A stretch of DNA of 64,000 nt, from the NCBI GenBank assembly GCA_965247035.1, contig CBDFGJ010000003.1, forward strand, positions 372,001 to 436,000, given 5' to 3'. Position numbers and translations under genes: made by a program. Each line of letters opens with the position of its first letter. Positions within the stretch are counted from its first letter, which is position 1. Below, piece by piece: positions 26,196 to 35,265 of this stretch. This DNA is from Azophilus sp965247035. GTDB lineage: Bacteria > Pseudomonadota > Gammaproteobacteria > Pseudomonadales > Azotimanducaceae. The notes beneath the pieces were generated by a model. That model worked only from the letters and a program-made list of their open reading frames with translations, searched no databases and was not told the origin of the DNA.

Positions 26196-26432
26196 TCACC
26201 GGATCAGCTGGGAGATGTTTATCGTGGAGCCGCGTCCGCCATTCTTCGGGCGCAGTGGTTGATGGCCCTTGCCTAGGTTCAAGGGGCTTAGGCGAGGGGA
26301 TGCAACATGGGCCAAGCCGCTGCCGGCCTCGTCTTGCGGCAGGTGCAGCGGGCCTTTTTGGCCACAGGTGGCGACGAGGGACAAAAATAGCCCAAACAGA
26401 ATACAACGCAAGGGGCGACTGCGCTCATGCAA
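26196..26432 (-). CDS. lptM: LPS-assembly lipoprotein LptM (YifL/LppL-like)
   Basis: A small outer-membrane lipoprotein associated with LptD maturation. From a TTG at 26432 it encodes 78 residues: a positively charged, hydrophobic signal (RPLRCILFGLFLSLVAT) followed by the family hallmark CGQKGPLHLP. The lipobox LVATC has threonine at -1, which is less usual than Gly, Ala or Ser. The start is uncertain because no strong ribosome binding site is visible and an upstream extension is open. Its position directly before lysA is the conserved location and is the main support. Confidence 0.75.
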   Translation of the reverse strand: MHERSRPLRCILFGLFLSLVATCGQKGPLHLPQDEAGSGLAHVASPRLSPLNLGKGHQPLRPKNGGRGSTINISQLIR

Positions 26433-26734
26433 GGTGAAGCGCCACTCTACTGGTCTGTAGCCCGTATGCGCAAGTGGGTGAACGGGCTCAGGACACTTCG
26501 GGATTTTTTCGTTCAGGCCGCCATGGCGGGCTTGCCCGCGAAGTCGGCTAGCCCGTATGCAGCACTTCTTGAGGGTGACGCGGAGTTCAATCGGAAGGCG
26601 ACGATTCAGAACAACCCCTGGCGGGGGCAGGCGTTGCTCAACAGGATGCGGATGCGGTGGGCACTGCGAATTCACGAAGCACCCATCTTGAGCGAGGTGA
26701 GCCGAATGCGGTTCGGACTGGCCTTGGCCAGCGA
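26433..26734. other. Intergenic region lptM-sulfotransferase
   Basis: About 300 bases. In Pseudomonas the divergent cyaY gene follows lptM; no cyaY is present here. Forward and reverse frames span the interval, but they have no start signals or recognisable domains. This is probably a rearrangement boundary of the ancestral block. Confidence 0.4.
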
Positions 26735-28735
26735 TCACTGGTTGATCGGGTAGCGCTCCAACACTTCCGGCCCCAAGGCTTTCTTCAGGGGCGCAAGCCA
26801 AGGCTCGAAATTGCGCCATTGCTCTAGGCCGGTCCTGTAAATTGGTTGTCTTACTTGTTCGGAACTGGGGGTGCGGATACTGCGTTCGGTTCGGTGATAA
26901 TCGACGCAGGCCCGCTCAAAGGGCAGGCTGCAAAAATCGAGGATCCGGCACACCTGTTCCTCTAGGCCAGCGACAACATCTTCGTGATGTACCCGCAGCA
27001 CGAAACCCGGCAATACTCGGTCCCAGTGGTCCATGAGCGCCACGTATTGCCGGTAATAGTTGCCAATTTCCGGCAACCCGTAGGAGAACTCCTGGCCCTC
27101 GCCGAATAGCTGCTTGAAGCCGCTGAAACAGCAAGCCATGGGGTGGCGCCGCGCGTCGATGACCTTAGCTTTGGGCAGGATGAGCCTGATCAGCCCGATA
27201 TGGAAGAAGTTGTTCGGCATCTTGTCGATGAAAAACGGGGCGTTGCCGCGATAGGCGCGAGTGTCGTCGATGAACTGCTGGCCGAACCTTCGGAAGTAGC
27301 TGTGGTCGATTTCAGCCAGAATTCTGGGATACCGGGGCGACCCTTCGCGATCACCGCCTCGGCCGCGCAGCCGCTTCGCCAAGTTCAGGATATTGTGCAG
27401 TTCCATGGTGCCGTCCACTAAGGAATGCGACGACAGTATCTGCTCAAGCAGTGTGGAGCCCGCTCGGGGCAAACCGACGATAAAGATGGGATCCACCGCT
27501 TCCAGCCCCAGCCCCCGTTTGCCGGCAAACAGTTCTTCGGTGCAAACCTGAATCTGGCTGTCGATCCTTATCTGCAAGTGCGGCGGGCTGTGCTGTGTTT
27601 TCTGCTGTTGCAGGGCGTTGCCCAAGCTGTAGTAGGTGAACGAGCGTTCATAGTTCCGCCTGTCCTCATGCGCCTTGCCAAGGGCGAAACACAATTGAAT
27701 GCGGTCGTCCTCGCCGGTGGCCGGGTCCGATTCCACCGCCGTCATTCGCGCCAGCTCGTCTTCGGTGAAAGCGTACGATTTGGTGTTGGCCAGGCTCCAG
27801 TAGGCATCGCCGTGGTCGCGCTTGATGCGGTACGCCTGCCGGTACAGCGCCACAGCCTCGTCGAGGTCGCCGTCCGTCTTGTGGACATGGGCTAGGGCAG
27901 CCGGAAAAAAGTGGTTCTCTGGATGGGCCTTTATCAAGAGCTTGTAGCTTTCTATGGCGGCCTCGTTCTTGCCGACGCCACCGCAGGCGGAGGCATGAAC
28001 AGATCGAATGATGCCAGTGTCGTTCGGATACTTGGCAAGCAGAAGCTCCGCTTGTTCGTAAGCTTTGGCGAACTTCTGTATACGCAGAAGGATGTTGACG
28101 TACTGAATGCGCGCATCGCGGTGCTCTGGGTGAAACTCGACGCAGCTTTCCAGCAGAAATTCGGCTTCGTTGTACATCTTGTGTCGGGTTGCGATCTCGG
28201 CGAGCAGCCGCATGCCATCGGCGTGGGTCTTGTTGGTTCGCAGGAAGTGCTTGCACAACCGTTCCGCATCCGTGAGCCGATCTTGCGACAGGTAGCTTAT
28301 GACGGTAAGCAGTTCCGGCGGCAGCCTCTCGAGCAACGCGATCTGTTCCCGGACCGGCTCTAGGCGCGCCGTGTTGCCGTTGTCTTGATAGAGCTTGGCC
28401 AGACACTTCCAACTGTTGATCAAAGAGGGGTCCGCGGCAATTGCTCGTTCGAAGGCGGCGCCGGCGCGGCCAAAGTCGTTTATGGCGATACGGTTATAGC
28501 CGGCTTCCTGGTGCGCCCGGCCGAAATGGGGTTTGAGTTCCGCTATCCGCTTGAGGGTTGCGAGCGCCTGCCGCCACTCGTGGCGATGGCGCTGGGATAC
28601 CGCGAGGGCATATTGCGCCTCCACATTATTCGGCTCGTCGCGCAGTAGCGCGGTCAGCAACTGTTCGGCCCGGTGCGGTTCGCCCTCACCGATTAGCTGC
28701 TGGGCCTGCTCAATCCTGCCTTGCGTGTACGTCAC
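26735..28735 (-). CDS. Tetratricopeptide-repeat sulfotransferase
   Basis: About 666 residues. The first ~390 hold tandem TPR units with the A8-G-x-A20-type spacing (EQLLTALLRDEPNNVEAQYA, FLLESCVEFHPEHRDARIQY, LIKAHPENHFFPAALAHVHK). The C-terminal ~250 are a sulfotransferase with the PAPS phosphate loop IFIVGLPRAGSTLLEQIL near residue 415 and a later RVHHEDVVAGLEEQVCRIL segment. Such proteins are predicted to transfer sulfate to peptide tyrosines or small molecules and often sit beside TonB receptors in aquatic proteobacteria. GTG 28735 is my choice of start; an upstream TTG at 28819 is possible. Confidence 0.85.
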   Translation of the reverse strand: MTYTQGRIEQAQQLIGEGEPHRAEQLLTALLRDEPNNVEAQYALAVSQRHRHEWRQALATLKRIAELKPHFGRAHQEAGYNRIAINDFGRAGAAFERAIAADPSLINSWKCLAKLYQDNGNTARLEPVREQIALLERLPPELLTVISYLSQDRLTDAERLCKHFLRTNKTHADGMRLLAEIATRHKMYNEAEFLLESCVEFHPEHRDARIQYVNILLRIQKFAKAYEQAELLLAKYPNDTGIIRSVHASACGGVGKNEAAIESYKLLIKAHPENHFFPAALAHVHKTDGDLDEAVALYRQAYRIKRDHGDAYWSLANTKSYAFTEDELARMTAVESDPATGEDDRIQLCFALGKAHEDRRNYERSFTYYSLGNALQQQKTQHSPPHLQIRIDSQIQVCTEELFAGKRGLGLEAVDPIFIVGLPRAGSTLLEQILSSHSLVDGTMELHNILNLAKRLRGRGGDREGSPRYPRILAEIDHSYFRRFGQQFIDDTRAYRGNAPFFIDKMPNNFFHIGLIRLILPKAKVIDARRHPMACCFSGFKQLFGEGQEFSYGLPEIGNYYRQYVALMDHWDRVLPGFVLRVHHEDVVAGLEEQVCRILDFCSLPFERACVDYHRTERSIRTPSSEQVRQPIYRTGLEQWRNFEPWLAPLKKALGPEVLERYPINQ

Positions 28736-28927
28736 CTTCGGGATCTTCGTCAACCATCGATCGCAATGCCCAACGAGACAATGCCGGCTAACGCCAACGG
28801 CGGCCCGCCATTTGCGCAATTGCCACCGCTATGCCAACGGCGTGCTATGAACCTTGGTGCCAGTCACCGCGAGCGCACCCGCGCTTGCGGCCACAGACCG
28901 ATGAACTATCCGTATCCGCGCCGCGGA

Positions 28928-31735
28928 TTACTGGAAGTCGTAGCTCAACCGCAAACCGATGGTGCGCGGCCGCTGCACCGAGACGGCCGGCGTGTAGCGG
29001 CCGGCGATCTGCATCACGGGCGCCTCTTCGTTGTTGATGTTGTCGACAAACAACTCGGCGCCCCAATCATCTTGCTCAAGGCCGAAAGCGATATTGATCG
29101 TCGTGGCGCTTGGATTGGCAAAGCGCGAGTTGCTGGGCAGGCGCATGCCGCCAGCGCCGTCCGGTATCTGGACAGTGCCGTAGGTCCCCTCCTCATGCTT
29201 GATTTCCAAGCCGGAGTATGCGCCCGACTGCCTGAATAGGGTGTCGTCCATGAACTCCGCGCTGCCGACAACGCCCGATACGTTCTTGCCCCGGTATCGG
29301 ATGCCGGCGAGCACGTAGGCATTGGCCCCCATGCCCTTAAGACGGAAATCGTAGCGCGCTCGCAGATTGCCCGAGAACGAACTCGCCAGAGGGAGATCGC
29401 TGCCCGTCGGCACGGCAATGCCCTGCAACTGTGGATTGAGGCTCTTGAGCTCGGTATTGAGCAGGCTGAAAGCGCCGTAGATCCTGAACGCATCGGCAAC
29501 GGCCCATTGGAAGTCCACGTCCAGCCCCACCGCTTCCGCATCCCCGACGTTCTCGACGAAGTACAGAAAGGCCACGTTCGACGGGTCGAAGCGCGAAACC
29601 TGGAGATTTTCTATTTCGGTGTAGTAGACGGTCGCATTCAGCCGCAGGGAACGATTGAGGAGATCGCTCTTTAAACCCGCTTCGTAGCTGGTCAAGGTAT
29701 CGGTGCGGGCCACGGCCGGCACCGCGTAGTTTTGGAAAACGCCCATCTGGTTGGTGGAAAGTTGACCGGCGCTGCGGTTCAGGCTGGCCGGGCGGTAGCC
29801 TTCGGCGTAGTTTACGAACAACAACAAGCTTTCACTGGCCTGCCAGTCGATGGAGGCTTTTAGGATGGTGTCCTTTTCGTTGATGGACCCGTCGCCCTCA
29901 AGCCCACTGAGATCAAGAAACCCGGTCTTGATGACGTTCAGGGTAGCCGCGTTGCTGCCGCCACCGCGGAACATATCCCGGGCGCCGTTGGGGCTGCGGG
30001 CGTTTAGGATCGTGGCGTCGTTGCCGTCCTCGTTGTATTGCCCTAGGGTTTGCAAGCGTGCGGTGACGTCGTTGCTGAAGGCATGGCTATTGCAGCGGCC
30101 ATCGGCGGTTGCTTCAGAATCGCCAAACCCTCCGATGCCATAGCGGCAGCCGAAGGAGGAGTTGGAGGCACCTTGCAATTGCGAGCTCAGGTCGTAGTAA
30201 CGGGCGCTGACCGAGGCAGTCACTTGGTCCGTCAGATCGAAGGCTATTTCGCCGAAAACCGCCCATTCCTCCTCGTTGCGGGTGAAGTCGTTGAAGAAGG
30301 TCGTGCGCGGACTGCGGGGGCCCGAGGCATTGACGCCGTCGGTGGGAACGGTGGTGTTGCCGAGCAGAAAGCCATCGCCGCGGTTGTCGTTGTAATAGCT
30401 GCTGGCTTGCTCGCCGAACGCATCGTTGGCGGATAGGTATTGAAAATCGCCTACATGGTTGGTTTCCACGTCGTTGTAGTAGGCGCCGCCAAGCACCCGG
30501 ACGCGCTTGGCCGGGTCTGTGTGGAAGCGAAACTCGTGGGTCATGCGCTTGTTGGCTGTTTTCTCGGCGTATTGCTTGGTGGGGTCGTAGCAGTTGTTCA
30601 CGTCGCTGGCATCGTAGACATTGCCGCTGCACAGGTAATAGGCGACGTAGCCGCCACCATTGTTGTATTGGGTGTAGTCGATAATGCTGTCCACGTCGCG
30701 ATCAAGGTAGCCGCCGGTGTAGATCACATCCAAGTTGGCGACACGGCCGTTCAGCGTCCAAGTGGTCAGCCCGAACTCGTCCCGGTCGTATTCCGGCGAA
30801 AACTGGGCGGAAGCATCGTTGGCGATGCTGGTGTCGACGATGAACGAGCCTTCAACCTCAAGGGTCTGTGCGGTGTGTTGCAGCAGCAAATCCCAGTCTT
30901 CGTTGAGGTCGAAGGCCAAGCCGAAGCGGGCACCGCGATAGGTCGCCTCGTTCCAATCGTCCTGCACCAAGGCATCGTTGCGGGCGGATTCGACGGAGTC
31001 GGCACCCGTCAAAGGCGGACCGACGCCGGCGACGTTGTTGCGGTCGACCACTTCGCCGCTGGGGGTGAAGATGGCGGGTACGTTGTCGATCCATCCGCCC
31101 TGGCTATCGTTGTATACGGCGACGCGGACGGCGACCCGGTCGCTCAGCGGGACGTTGATGTAGGCGTTCGCGGCGGTGCTGTCGGCCCCGCCGTTGGTGC
31201 TTCCATAGGTGGCGTCGAAGCCCGTTTCAAACTGCCCCTGCACCGGTTTGTTGGTAATAAGCCGCACGTTGCCGGACTGCGAACTGGCACCGAACAGCGT
31301 GCCTTGGGGACCCGACAGCACCTCGATGCGTTCCATGTCCACCGCGTACACGTCTAGGTTGCGGCCGCCGAAGGATACAGGCTGGTCATCCACATAGAGA
31401 GCGACGCCGGGCGCGGAACCTTGGGCCGAGCTTACGGTTACGCTGGTCTGCTCAGTGGTGCTGCCGCGAATGTACAGTTCCTTCTTACCGGGGCCGTTGC
31501 CCGCGTTTATGACGTTCGGCAAATAGTCGACGTACTTGTCGAAAGTCTCAATGCGCAGTTCCCGAAGGGTGTTGCCGGTAACCGCCTGAACGGCAATGGG
31601 CACGCCCTGGGCGCTTTCCGCCCGCTTGGTGGCGGTGACGATGATTTCCTCGATCTCCGCGGCACCGGCGATTTCGGCTGCCGTGGCTGCCAAGGTGGCT
31701 GAGATGGCAAGACTGAGTTTATTCTTCCGCCACAC
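28928..31735 (-). CDS. TonB-dependent outer-membrane receptor
   Basis: A 935-residue TonB-dependent receptor. It has a signal peptide (KLSLAISATLAATAAEIAGA), a TonB box-like EIEEIIVTATKR, a plug with MERIEVLSGPQGTLFGASSQ, and a 22-strand type barrel ending GLRLSYDFQ with a terminal aromatic residue. The GTG at 31735 follows GGGGAG with seven-base spacing and gives a compact signal peptide; the open frame further upstream lacks similarity. The ligand is unknown. The neighbouring TPR-sulfotransferase is transcribed in the same direction, about 190 bases downstream, so the pair may be one unit. Confidence 0.9.
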   Translation of the reverse strand: MWRKNKLSLAISATLAATAAEIAGAAEIEEIIVTATKRAESAQGVPIAVQAVTGNTLRELRIETFDKYVDYLPNVINAGNGPGKKELYIRGSTTEQTSVTVSSAQGSAPGVALYVDDQPVSFGGRNLDVYAVDMERIEVLSGPQGTLFGASSQSGNVRLITNKPVQGQFETGFDATYGSTNGGADSTAANAYINVPLSDRVAVRVAVYNDSQGGWIDNVPAIFTPSGEVVDRNNVAGVGPPLTGADSVESARNDALVQDDWNEATYRGARFGLAFDLNEDWDLLLQHTAQTLEVEGSFIVDTSIANDASAQFSPEYDRDEFGLTTWTLNGRVANLDVIYTGGYLDRDVDSIIDYTQYNNGGGYVAYYLCSGNVYDASDVNNCYDPTKQYAEKTANKRMTHEFRFHTDPAKRVRVLGGAYYNDVETNHVGDFQYLSANDAFGEQASSYYNDNRGDGFLLGNTTVPTDGVNASGPRSPRTTFFNDFTRNEEEWAVFGEIAFDLTDQVTASVSARYYDLSSQLQGASNSSFGCRYGIGGFGDSEATADGRCNSHAFSNDVTARLQTLGQYNEDGNDATILNARSPNGARDMFRGGGSNAATLNVIKTGFLDLSGLEGDGSINEKDTILKASIDWQASESLLLFVNYAEGYRPASLNRSAGQLSTNQMGVFQNYAVPAVARTDTLTSYEAGLKSDLLNRSLRLNATVYYTEIENLQVSRFDPSNVAFLYFVENVGDAEAVGLDVDFQWAVADAFRIYGAFSLLNTELKSLNPQLQGIAVPTGSDLPLASSFSGNLRARYDFRLKGMGANAYVLAGIRYRGKNVSGVVGSAEFMDDTLFRQSGAYSGLEIKHEEGTYGTVQIPDGAGGMRLPSNSRFANPSATTINIAFGLEQDDWGAELFVDNINNEEAPVMQIAGRYTPAVSVQRPRTIGLRLSYDFQ

Positions 31736-31833
31736 GACGAATCTCCCCTTGAATTGAACAGGGCTAGCTGTTGAGACTTGATGAGCCCCGCAACAGTGTA
31801 AGCCAGATAGTTGTCGCATGGCACGCCAAGGTC

Positions 31834-31856
31834 CTCGCAGTTTATAAACATGCGAG
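31834..31856. promoter_or_regulatory. Inverted repeat upstream of the TonB receptor
   Basis: CTCGCA (31834-31839) and TGCGAG (31851-31856) flank an 11-base AT-rich core. A second short inverted repeat, ACATTgaaAATGT, lies at 31876-31888. Both sit 100-150 bases upstream of the receptor start, where an operator or promoter is expected. No regulator gene is adjacent. Confidence 0.35.
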
Positions 31857-31956
31857 ATGCAACGCACTATTTTCGACATTGAAAATGTGTTACAGATCAG
31901 GCACTTTTGAGATATTTTCCCGACCCCGATGCGGCTGCTCGTCGCCGTGTCTTGAA

Positions 31957-32163
31957 GGGGTTGGGGAGCTCTACCACCTCGCCAAAGCTGGGATGCGCCG
32001 ACGTTTTGTTGCTGGAAAAAAGCGAACTCACCTGCGGTTCCACGTAGCACGGGGCGGGCCAATGCCCCAATCTGGTCGGCAACTACAACCTTGCCAAGAT
32101 CCCCGATGGCAGCATCTCGCTCCACAAGCGCCTCGAGGCAATCACCGGACAGTTCGAGGGCTG
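31957..32163 (+). pseudogene. Fragment of an FAD-dependent dimethylglycine/sarcosine dehydrogenase-like gene
   Basis: The forward strand encodes YHLAKAG, then after a one-base frameshift ADVLLLEKSELTCGST, a TAG at 32045-32047, then HGAGQCPNLVGNYNLAKI and a TGA. This matches the N-terminal FAD-binding region of DMGDH/sarcosine dehydrogenase-like oxidoreductases, where the stop replaces a conserved Trp (TGG to TAG). With a frameshift, a nonsense codon and only about 65 codons left, this is a decayed remnant. The rest of 31736-32583 has no other gene signal. Confidence 0.65.
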
Positions 32164-32583
32164 ACACACTTCATCAGGGGAGTAAGGAAGCGCGTTGAAG
32201 CACTGCAATGCCTTGGTGAAAGTGGCGGCATGGCGGTTAACGAATTTTTCCGTTGCAAGCGAAGGCTCTCACGGGTCGCATTCTGTTGGCTGGACCGGTC
32301 GCCATCGGCTTTTGTTTTTCGCTGTCGCCGCTCTCACCTTGGCGTGCGGTTAAAATTGCCGGAAATCGCCCCCCCGCACTGGCTGTTTGCGCCGATCTGG
32401 CGATTGGCTTTGGCAACTTGGAAACTGGCTGCTCCAAGCTGATGGCCAGCTTGCCTGAACTGCTAGCCAATGCCCGATGACCGCTCTTCCCCCGGGTCAA
32501 AGCGTCGCCGGGATGGATCAATTGATTGGCCGTGTTTTGGCTTGAACTTGTCGCGGCGGGCCATCGATAGCCAGGAGTAAAAC

Positions 32584-34695
32584 ATGAAGCGAAAAATAGT
32601 CTGTCTGCTGGCGCTTTGCGGCTCCGCCATTGATGCGCCCTGGGCTCAGGAGCAACCAGGAAATGATCCGCACCAACGAGCGGAGGATCACGAGCATCAA
32701 ATAGAGGAGCTGGTCGTTACCGCCCATCCGCTGTCCGCCGCCGGCATGGCGCAACCGTTCCAGCAAATTGACGGCAAGGAGCTTGAACGCAAGCTCGCAC
32801 CCAGCATCGGCGCCACCTTGGCTGGAGAGCTTGGCGTCCACTCCACATCCTTCGGCCCAGCAGTAGGACGCCCGGTCATCCACGGCCTTGCGGGAGCAAG
32901 GGTGCGGGTGGCGGAGGACCACATCGGCACCATGGATGTCTCCGTCACTTCCGGCGATCATGCCGTCGCTGTGGACCCCTTCATTGCCGACGAGATTCTC
33001 ATTTTGAAGGGGGCTAGCACCCTGCTTTACGGCCCTGGCGCCATTGGTGGCGTCGTTGACGTGCATACCGGAAGGGTTCCGCAAGGTATACAGCAAGATT
33101 TGACCGGCAAATTGACTTTGCAGGGTGCCGACAACGGCGACGCCACCAGCGGGGCGTTTCGTTTGGATGGAGGTACCGACACCTTCGCTTGGCACCTTGA
33201 TGCTTTCACGGCCGATGCGGACGATGTTGACATACCCGGATTTCTCGAATCCGGCCGACTTCGCGCCCTTGAAGGCGAAGATCGTCACGAAGAAGGGGAC
33301 GATCAGGATGATGGACACGAAGAAGATGAGGAAGTTCGGGGCGTGCTGCCGGGCAGTTATCGAAAATCCGATGGCGGCGCTGTCGGCGTATCGATGATCG
33401 ACCAGCGGGGATTGATTGGCGTGGCGGTCAGCCGTTTGGAAATGGAGTACGGCTTGCCGGGTCATGGTCATGGCGAGGAAGACGAACATGAGGAAGAGGC
33501 CGAGCAGGACGAAGCCGATGGTCAGGCGTACATCGACCTTGAAAGGACTCGGCTGGACTTCGAAGCCGCCCTTTTGGATCCGTTTCCAGGCGTTCACGGC
33601 CTGCATCTGCGCATCGGCGTCAATGACTACAAGCACACGGAGATCGAACCCTCGGGCAAACCGGGAACGGTCTTCAAGAACGATGCTTGGGAAGCGCTGG
33701 CGCAGTTCGACCACTTCGCATGGTTGGGCTGGAACGGCGTTTTCGGCTTTCAGTTGAGCGGCCGTGATTACCGGGCCTTCGGTGAAGAGGCCAACACGCC
33801 GCCGGTGGAGACCTTTCGCTGGGGGGCGTTCTGGGTTGGCGAGCGGGACTTTTCCGATTTCCAACTTGAATCCGGCCTGCGCATCGACCAAGTCAAGCAT
33901 GATCCCGCAACAGGTTCGCAGCAGAAGTTCAACGGCGTTTCCGTCTCCTTGGGTGCGGTCATTCCGTTTGCTGATGGCTGGACAGCCACCGCCTTGGTCG
34001 ATTACGCCACGCGCGCCCCAGCGGCCGAGGAGTTGTTCTCCAGCGGCCCCCATTTTGCTATTGAAAGTTTCGAATTGGGCAATCCAGACTTAGATGAGGA
34101 GACCGCGCTCAATTTCTCAGCGTCCTTGGGTTATGAAGACGATAGGTGGTCGGCAATGGCCACGGCCTATTTCACGGAGTTTTCGGACTTCATCCACTTA
34201 GCCGATCAGGGCGGGCAGATGGGAGAGCTGCCGGTGCGAGAGCATGTCCAGAAAGATGCCTCCTTTGCCGGATTTGAAGTGGAGGCGTCTGCGGTGGTTG
34301 CGGCTTGGAGTGGGGGTGGGTTGAACCTGCGGGCGTTCTTCGACACCGTTTCCGCGCAAATTGACGGTGGCGAAGAGGACAATCCTCCGCGTCTACCGCC
34401 GGAGCGGCTGGGGCTGGGTGCGACGCTGACCGATGGCCCGCTCACAGCCACTTTGGACTACGTGCGCACCTTTCGCCAGAACGAAATAGCACCCTATGAG
34501 CTGGTCACTGACGGTTATGACGACCTACGCGCCCATCTATCTTGGGATGTGGAAATTGAGGACGCTGCAATCAGCCTGTTCATCCAAGGCCGCAACCTGA
34601 CCGACGACGAGCAACGCCACCATACGTCCTTCGCCAAAGATGTTGCGCCGGCTCCTGGCCGCACCATTGAGGCTGGTTTGCGCCTGAGGTTCTAA
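32584..34695 (+). CDS. ZnuD-like TonB-dependent receptor (predicted zinc uptake)
   Basis: A 703-residue receptor with a cleavable signal peptide (KIVCLLALCGSAIDAPWAQ), the plug region IEELVVTAHP, GVHSTSFGPAVGRPVIHGL and LLYGPGAIGGVVDVHTG, typical of the ZnuD/iron-siderophore group, and a barrel ending EAGLRLRF. Two extracellular-loop-like stretches around residues 225-250 and 290-320 are crowded with Asp, Glu and His (for example HGHGEEDEHEEEAEQDEADG), a feature of ZnuD-type zinc receptors. AGGAG lies six bases before the ATG. No Zur-box-like palindrome was evident just upstream. The stop overlaps the vsr ATG. Confidence 0.88.
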   Translation: MKRKIVCLLALCGSAIDAPWAQEQPGNDPHQRAEDHEHQIEELVVTAHPLSAAGMAQPFQQIDGKELERKLAPSIGATLAGELGVHSTSFGPAVGRPVIHGLAGARVRVAEDHIGTMDVSVTSGDHAVAVDPFIADEILILKGASTLLYGPGAIGGVVDVHTGRVPQGIQQDLTGKLTLQGADNGDATSGAFRLDGGTDTFAWHLDAFTADADDVDIPGFLESGRLRALEGEDRHEEGDDQDDGHEEDEEVRGVLPGSYRKSDGGAVGVSMIDQRGLIGVAVSRLEMEYGLPGHGHGEEDEHEEEAEQDEADGQAYIDLERTRLDFEAALLDPFPGVHGLHLRIGVNDYKHTEIEPSGKPGTVFKNDAWEALAQFDHFAWLGWNGVFGFQLSGRDYRAFGEEANTPPVETFRWGAFWVGERDFSDFQLESGLRIDQVKHDPATGSQQKFNGVSVSLGAVIPFADGWTATALVDYATRAPAAEELFSSGPHFAIESFELGNPDLDEETALNFSASLGYEDDRWSAMATAYFTEFSDFIHLADQGGQMGELPVREHVQKDASFAGFEVEASAVVAAWSGGGLNLRAFFDTVSAQIDGGEEDNPPRLPPERLGLGATLTDGPLTATLDYVRTFRQNEIAPYELVTDGYDDLRAHLSWDVEIEDAAISLFIQGRNLTDDEQRHHTSFAKDVAPAPGRTIEAGLRLRF

Positions 34696-35147
34696 TGCCG
34701 TCGGCACCGTCGAAGCCGCCCGTCAGGACGGAAGCTCCGTCCGAGATGCGCAGCCGCATCATGCGGGCGATCAGGGGTGTCAATACAAAGCCTGAGATGG
34801 TCGTGCGGCGGCTTACCCACGGCATGGGCTTTCGCTACCGCCTGCACGGAAGGCGTTTGCCGGGCCGTCCGGACTTAGTGTTTTCCTCGCGACGCAAGGT
34901 GATATTCGTGCACGGCTGCTTCTGGCACCAGCATGATTGCCGCCGAGGGCAGCGCACACCGAAGACCAATCGCGCCTATTGGACCTACAAACTTCGTCGC
35001 AATGTGCAGCGCGACCATGAAAATCAGGCTAGTCTGCACGACCTCGGTTGGAAGGCGCTGGTGATCTGGGAGTGCGAAACCAAGGATCAGGATGCCCTGC
35101 GCAAACGCATCCGGCTGTTCTTGGAGGAAACGCCCTCCTTGACTTGA
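34695..35147 (+). CDS. vsr: Very short patch repair endonuclease Vsr
   Basis: Nicks DNA 5' of T in T:G mismatches formed by deamination of 5-methylcytosine. The 150-residue protein has MRSRIMRAIRGVNTKPEMVV, the catalytic LPGRPDLVFSSRRKVIFVHG (Asp of the PD-x-K-like site), the zinc-site region GCFWHQHDC and WKALVIWECE. The ATG overlaps the upstream receptor stop (TAATG), so it is likely cotranscribed. No cytosine-5 methyltransferase gene is adjacent, though Vsr is normally next to one. Confidence 0.93.
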   Translation: MPSAPSKPPVRTEAPSEMRSRIMRAIRGVNTKPEMVVRRLTHGMGFRYRLHGRRLPGRPDLVFSSRRKVIFVHGCFWHQHDCRRGQRTPKTNRAYWTYKLRRNVQRDHENQASLHDLGWKALVIWECETKDQDALRKRIRLFLEETPSLT

Positions 35148-35265
35148 CTCATTCAGTTCCCCTACGACATCACCCCCGATGTGCCAAGGGGCATGGTTGA
35201 AACAACCTGCTGGAAGGCTCTTTGCCAAGAGAAAAAAGCTGAATGGTGCCGGTGGATGCAAGACT

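Noticed and set aside
26427..26819. Long frames on both strands between lptM and the sulfotransferase
   Set aside because: No start signals or domains were found; composition is that of chance frames.
30440..31357. A 305-codon forward frame opposite the TonB receptor
   Set aside because: It is a Val/Gly-rich shadow of the receptor barrel strand pattern.
31736..32167. A 144-residue N-terminal extension of the TonB receptor
   Set aside because: A good ribosome binding site and signal peptide begin at 31735, and the extension covers a pseudogene on the other strand.
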